7,101 nucleotides of DNA, taken from the NCBI GenBank assembly GCA_031254445.1, contig JAIRUL010000074.1, positions 1-7,101 on the forward strand. The letters are read 5' to 3'. The notes below the pieces were generated by a model, which saw nothing but the letters and a program-made list of their open reading frames with translations, ran no database searches and had not been told where the DNA came from. The DNA is from Chitinispirillales bacterium. Its GTDB lineage: Bacteria; Fibrobacterota; Chitinivibrionia; Chitinivibrionales; Chitinispirillaceae. Position numbers and translations under genes: made by a program. This document shows positions 6,361-7,101 of this stretch, in pieces (the first letter of the stretch is position 1; each line of letters starts with the position of its first letter).

Positions 6361-6389
6361 AAAATATATCGGCGCTCGGAAAATGTCAA
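6361..6389 (-). promoter_or_regulatory. Candidate sigma70 promoter of the pssA-psd-phosphoesterase operon
   Basis: The minus strand reads a perfect TTGACA (6389-6384), a 17-base spacer, then TATTTT (6366-6361); a TATATT at 15-base spacing overlaps it. Transcription would start near 6354, leaving a leader of about 72 bases before the ATG at 6282. The -35 element begins 4 bases after the DUF58 stop codon. It is the best promoter match in the window. A second -10-like box, TATAAC at 6315-6310, lies past the hairpin but has no good -35 element. Confidence 0.6.
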
Positions 6390-6393
6390 GCGC
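6372..6393. repeat. Inverted repeat overlapping the pssA promoter and the DUF58 stop
   Basis: On the minus strand GCGCTT and GAGCGC can pair as 6 base pairs (one G-T) around a 10-base loop. The left arm includes the last base of the DUF58 stop codon and the first two bases of the TTGACA box; the right arm lies in the promoter spacer. It could be a weak terminator for DUF58 (followed by TATATTTTATT) or an operator for pssA. Confidence 0.35.
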
Positions 6394-7101
6394 TACAGCT
6401 TCTCCCGCTTACGAAAAAAATTCACAATCGGGGCGACGTACCCGGACTCGGTAGAGACGCGGATTTCGCCCGCGCCCGTCGAACGGAGCAGATCGTCTAA
6501 CCGAGCGCGCCGCGCCGCCCTCTCTCTCCTATAAATGCCCATCGATTTCTTGTTCCGCGTGTCGAAGAGCGCCGTCTCGCCCGTCTCCGCGTCCTCAAGC
6601 TCTATTAGCCCAATCCTCGGGATGGCCTCTTCCCGCGGGTCGCTTATGGACACAGCCACCAAATCGTGCCTTTTAGCCGCGACCCGCAGCGGTTTCTCGA
6701 AGTTCGCGGAGGCGAAGTCCGATACTAAGAAGGCCACGCTCGTCTTGGTCTGCACCTTGTTCAAAAACTTCAGCGCGTTGCCGATATCGGTGCCGCGCTG
6801 CTTCGGTTGGAAGTACAAGAGCTCGCGGATGACGCGGAGGACGTGGTTCCGCCCCTTTCGCGGGGGGATGTACACCTCTACGTCCGAAGTGAAAATTATG
6901 AGCCCCACGCGGTCGTTGTTGCGTATCGCCGAAAACGCCAAGAGCGAGCAGAGCTCGACGGCCGTCTCGCCCTTAAACTTATCGATTGACCCGAAATTGC
7001 CGGAGGACGAGGCGTCGACGGCGAGCATCACCGTAAGCTCGCGCTCCTCGACGTACTTTTTGATGTACGGCGACCCCATGCGCGCGGTGACGTTCCAGTC
7101 G
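6393..7101 (-). CDS. DUF58 / von Willebrand A-type protein, N-terminus outside window
   Basis: The frame ends with TAG at 6393-6395 and is open to the right edge, so only the C-terminal 235 or so residues are visible. The first complete codons read Asp-Trp-Asn-Val-Thr-Ala-Arg-Met, matching the conserved core of DUF58 proteins (Asp-Trp-x-x-(Ser/Thr)-Ala-Arg), so the ATG at 7079 is internal. Numbered from that Met, the metal-ion-dependent adhesion site is complete: Asp22-x-Ser24-x-Ser26, Thr97 in Arg-Gly-Thr-Asp, and Asp120 in Val-Ser-Asp. DUF58 genes often stand next to MoxR-type AAA ATPases and other vWA genes, and are thought to take part in ATPase-assisted maturation or envelope processes. 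A MoxR gene upstream, beyond the right edge, would be the expected neighbour. The C-terminus is basic with no membrane helix visible. A 110-base gap with its own promoter separates it from pssA. Confidence 0.9.
   Translation of the reverse strand, partial: DWNVTARMGSPYIKKYVEERELTVMLAVDASSSGNFGSIDKFKGETAVELCSLLAFSAIRNNDRVGLIIFTSDVEVYIPPRKGRNHVLRVIRELLYFQPKQRGTDIGNALKFLNKVQTKTSVAFLVSDFASANFEKPLRVAAKRHDLVAVSISDPREEAIPRIGLIELEDAETGETALFDTRNKKSMGIYRRERAARRARLDDLLRSTGAGEIRVSTESGYVAPIVNFFRKREKL

Overview
The window reads as a stretch of a bacterial chromosome, probably from a Gram-negative-type (diderm) organism. Coding DNA is GC-rich with short gaps and overlapping genes, while the one long intergenic region is strikingly AT-rich. 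The organism makes phosphatidylethanolamine, because both enzymes of the CDP-diacylglycerol to phosphatidylserine to PE route are here. From memory, the PssA and Psd motifs resemble the Clostridia-type subgroups more than the E. coli type. I cannot name the phylum from the sequence. There are no tRNA or rRNA genes, insertion sequences or CRISPR arrays.

Layout, left to right. (1) Positions 1-1442, minus strand: the N-terminal 480 residues of a secreted tetratricopeptide-repeat protein whose gene runs off the left edge. (2) Positions 1443-1826: an AT-rich divergent regulatory region with a plausible sigma70 promoter for the TPR gene and an unexplained imperfect hairpin. (3) Positions 1827-3562, plus strand: a two-gene unit. 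A DUF1189-like four-helix membrane protein with a TTG start is coupled (TGATG) to a soluble acidic protein I do not recognise. (4) Positions 3591-6282, minus strand, convergent with the previous unit after only 28 bp: a compact operon transcribed pssA, psd, metallophosphoesterase. Each junction is a 4-base ATGA overlap. (5) Positions 6393-7101, minus strand: the C-terminal part of a DUF58 protein with a complete von Willebrand A metal site, running off the right edge.

The phospholipid operon is the functional centre. PssA makes phosphatidylserine and Psd decarboxylates it to PE. A membrane-anchored metallophosphoesterase, whose catalytic domain is predicted to be extracytoplasmic, is co-translated with them and may act on a lipid or envelope phosphate. 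Just upstream of pssA sits a strong promoter (TTGACA, 17 bp, TATTTT), followed by a GC-rich hairpin with a T-rich tail before the start codon. That layout suggests either attenuation of PE synthesis or an interleaved terminator and promoter at the DUF58/pssA junction.

The points most worth checking are this leader, the loss in Psd of the second histidine of the usual YHRxH motif (Ala161 here), and the unknown protein paired with the DUF1189-like gene. I see no clear sign of a wholly new system; most of the window is core-type genome.
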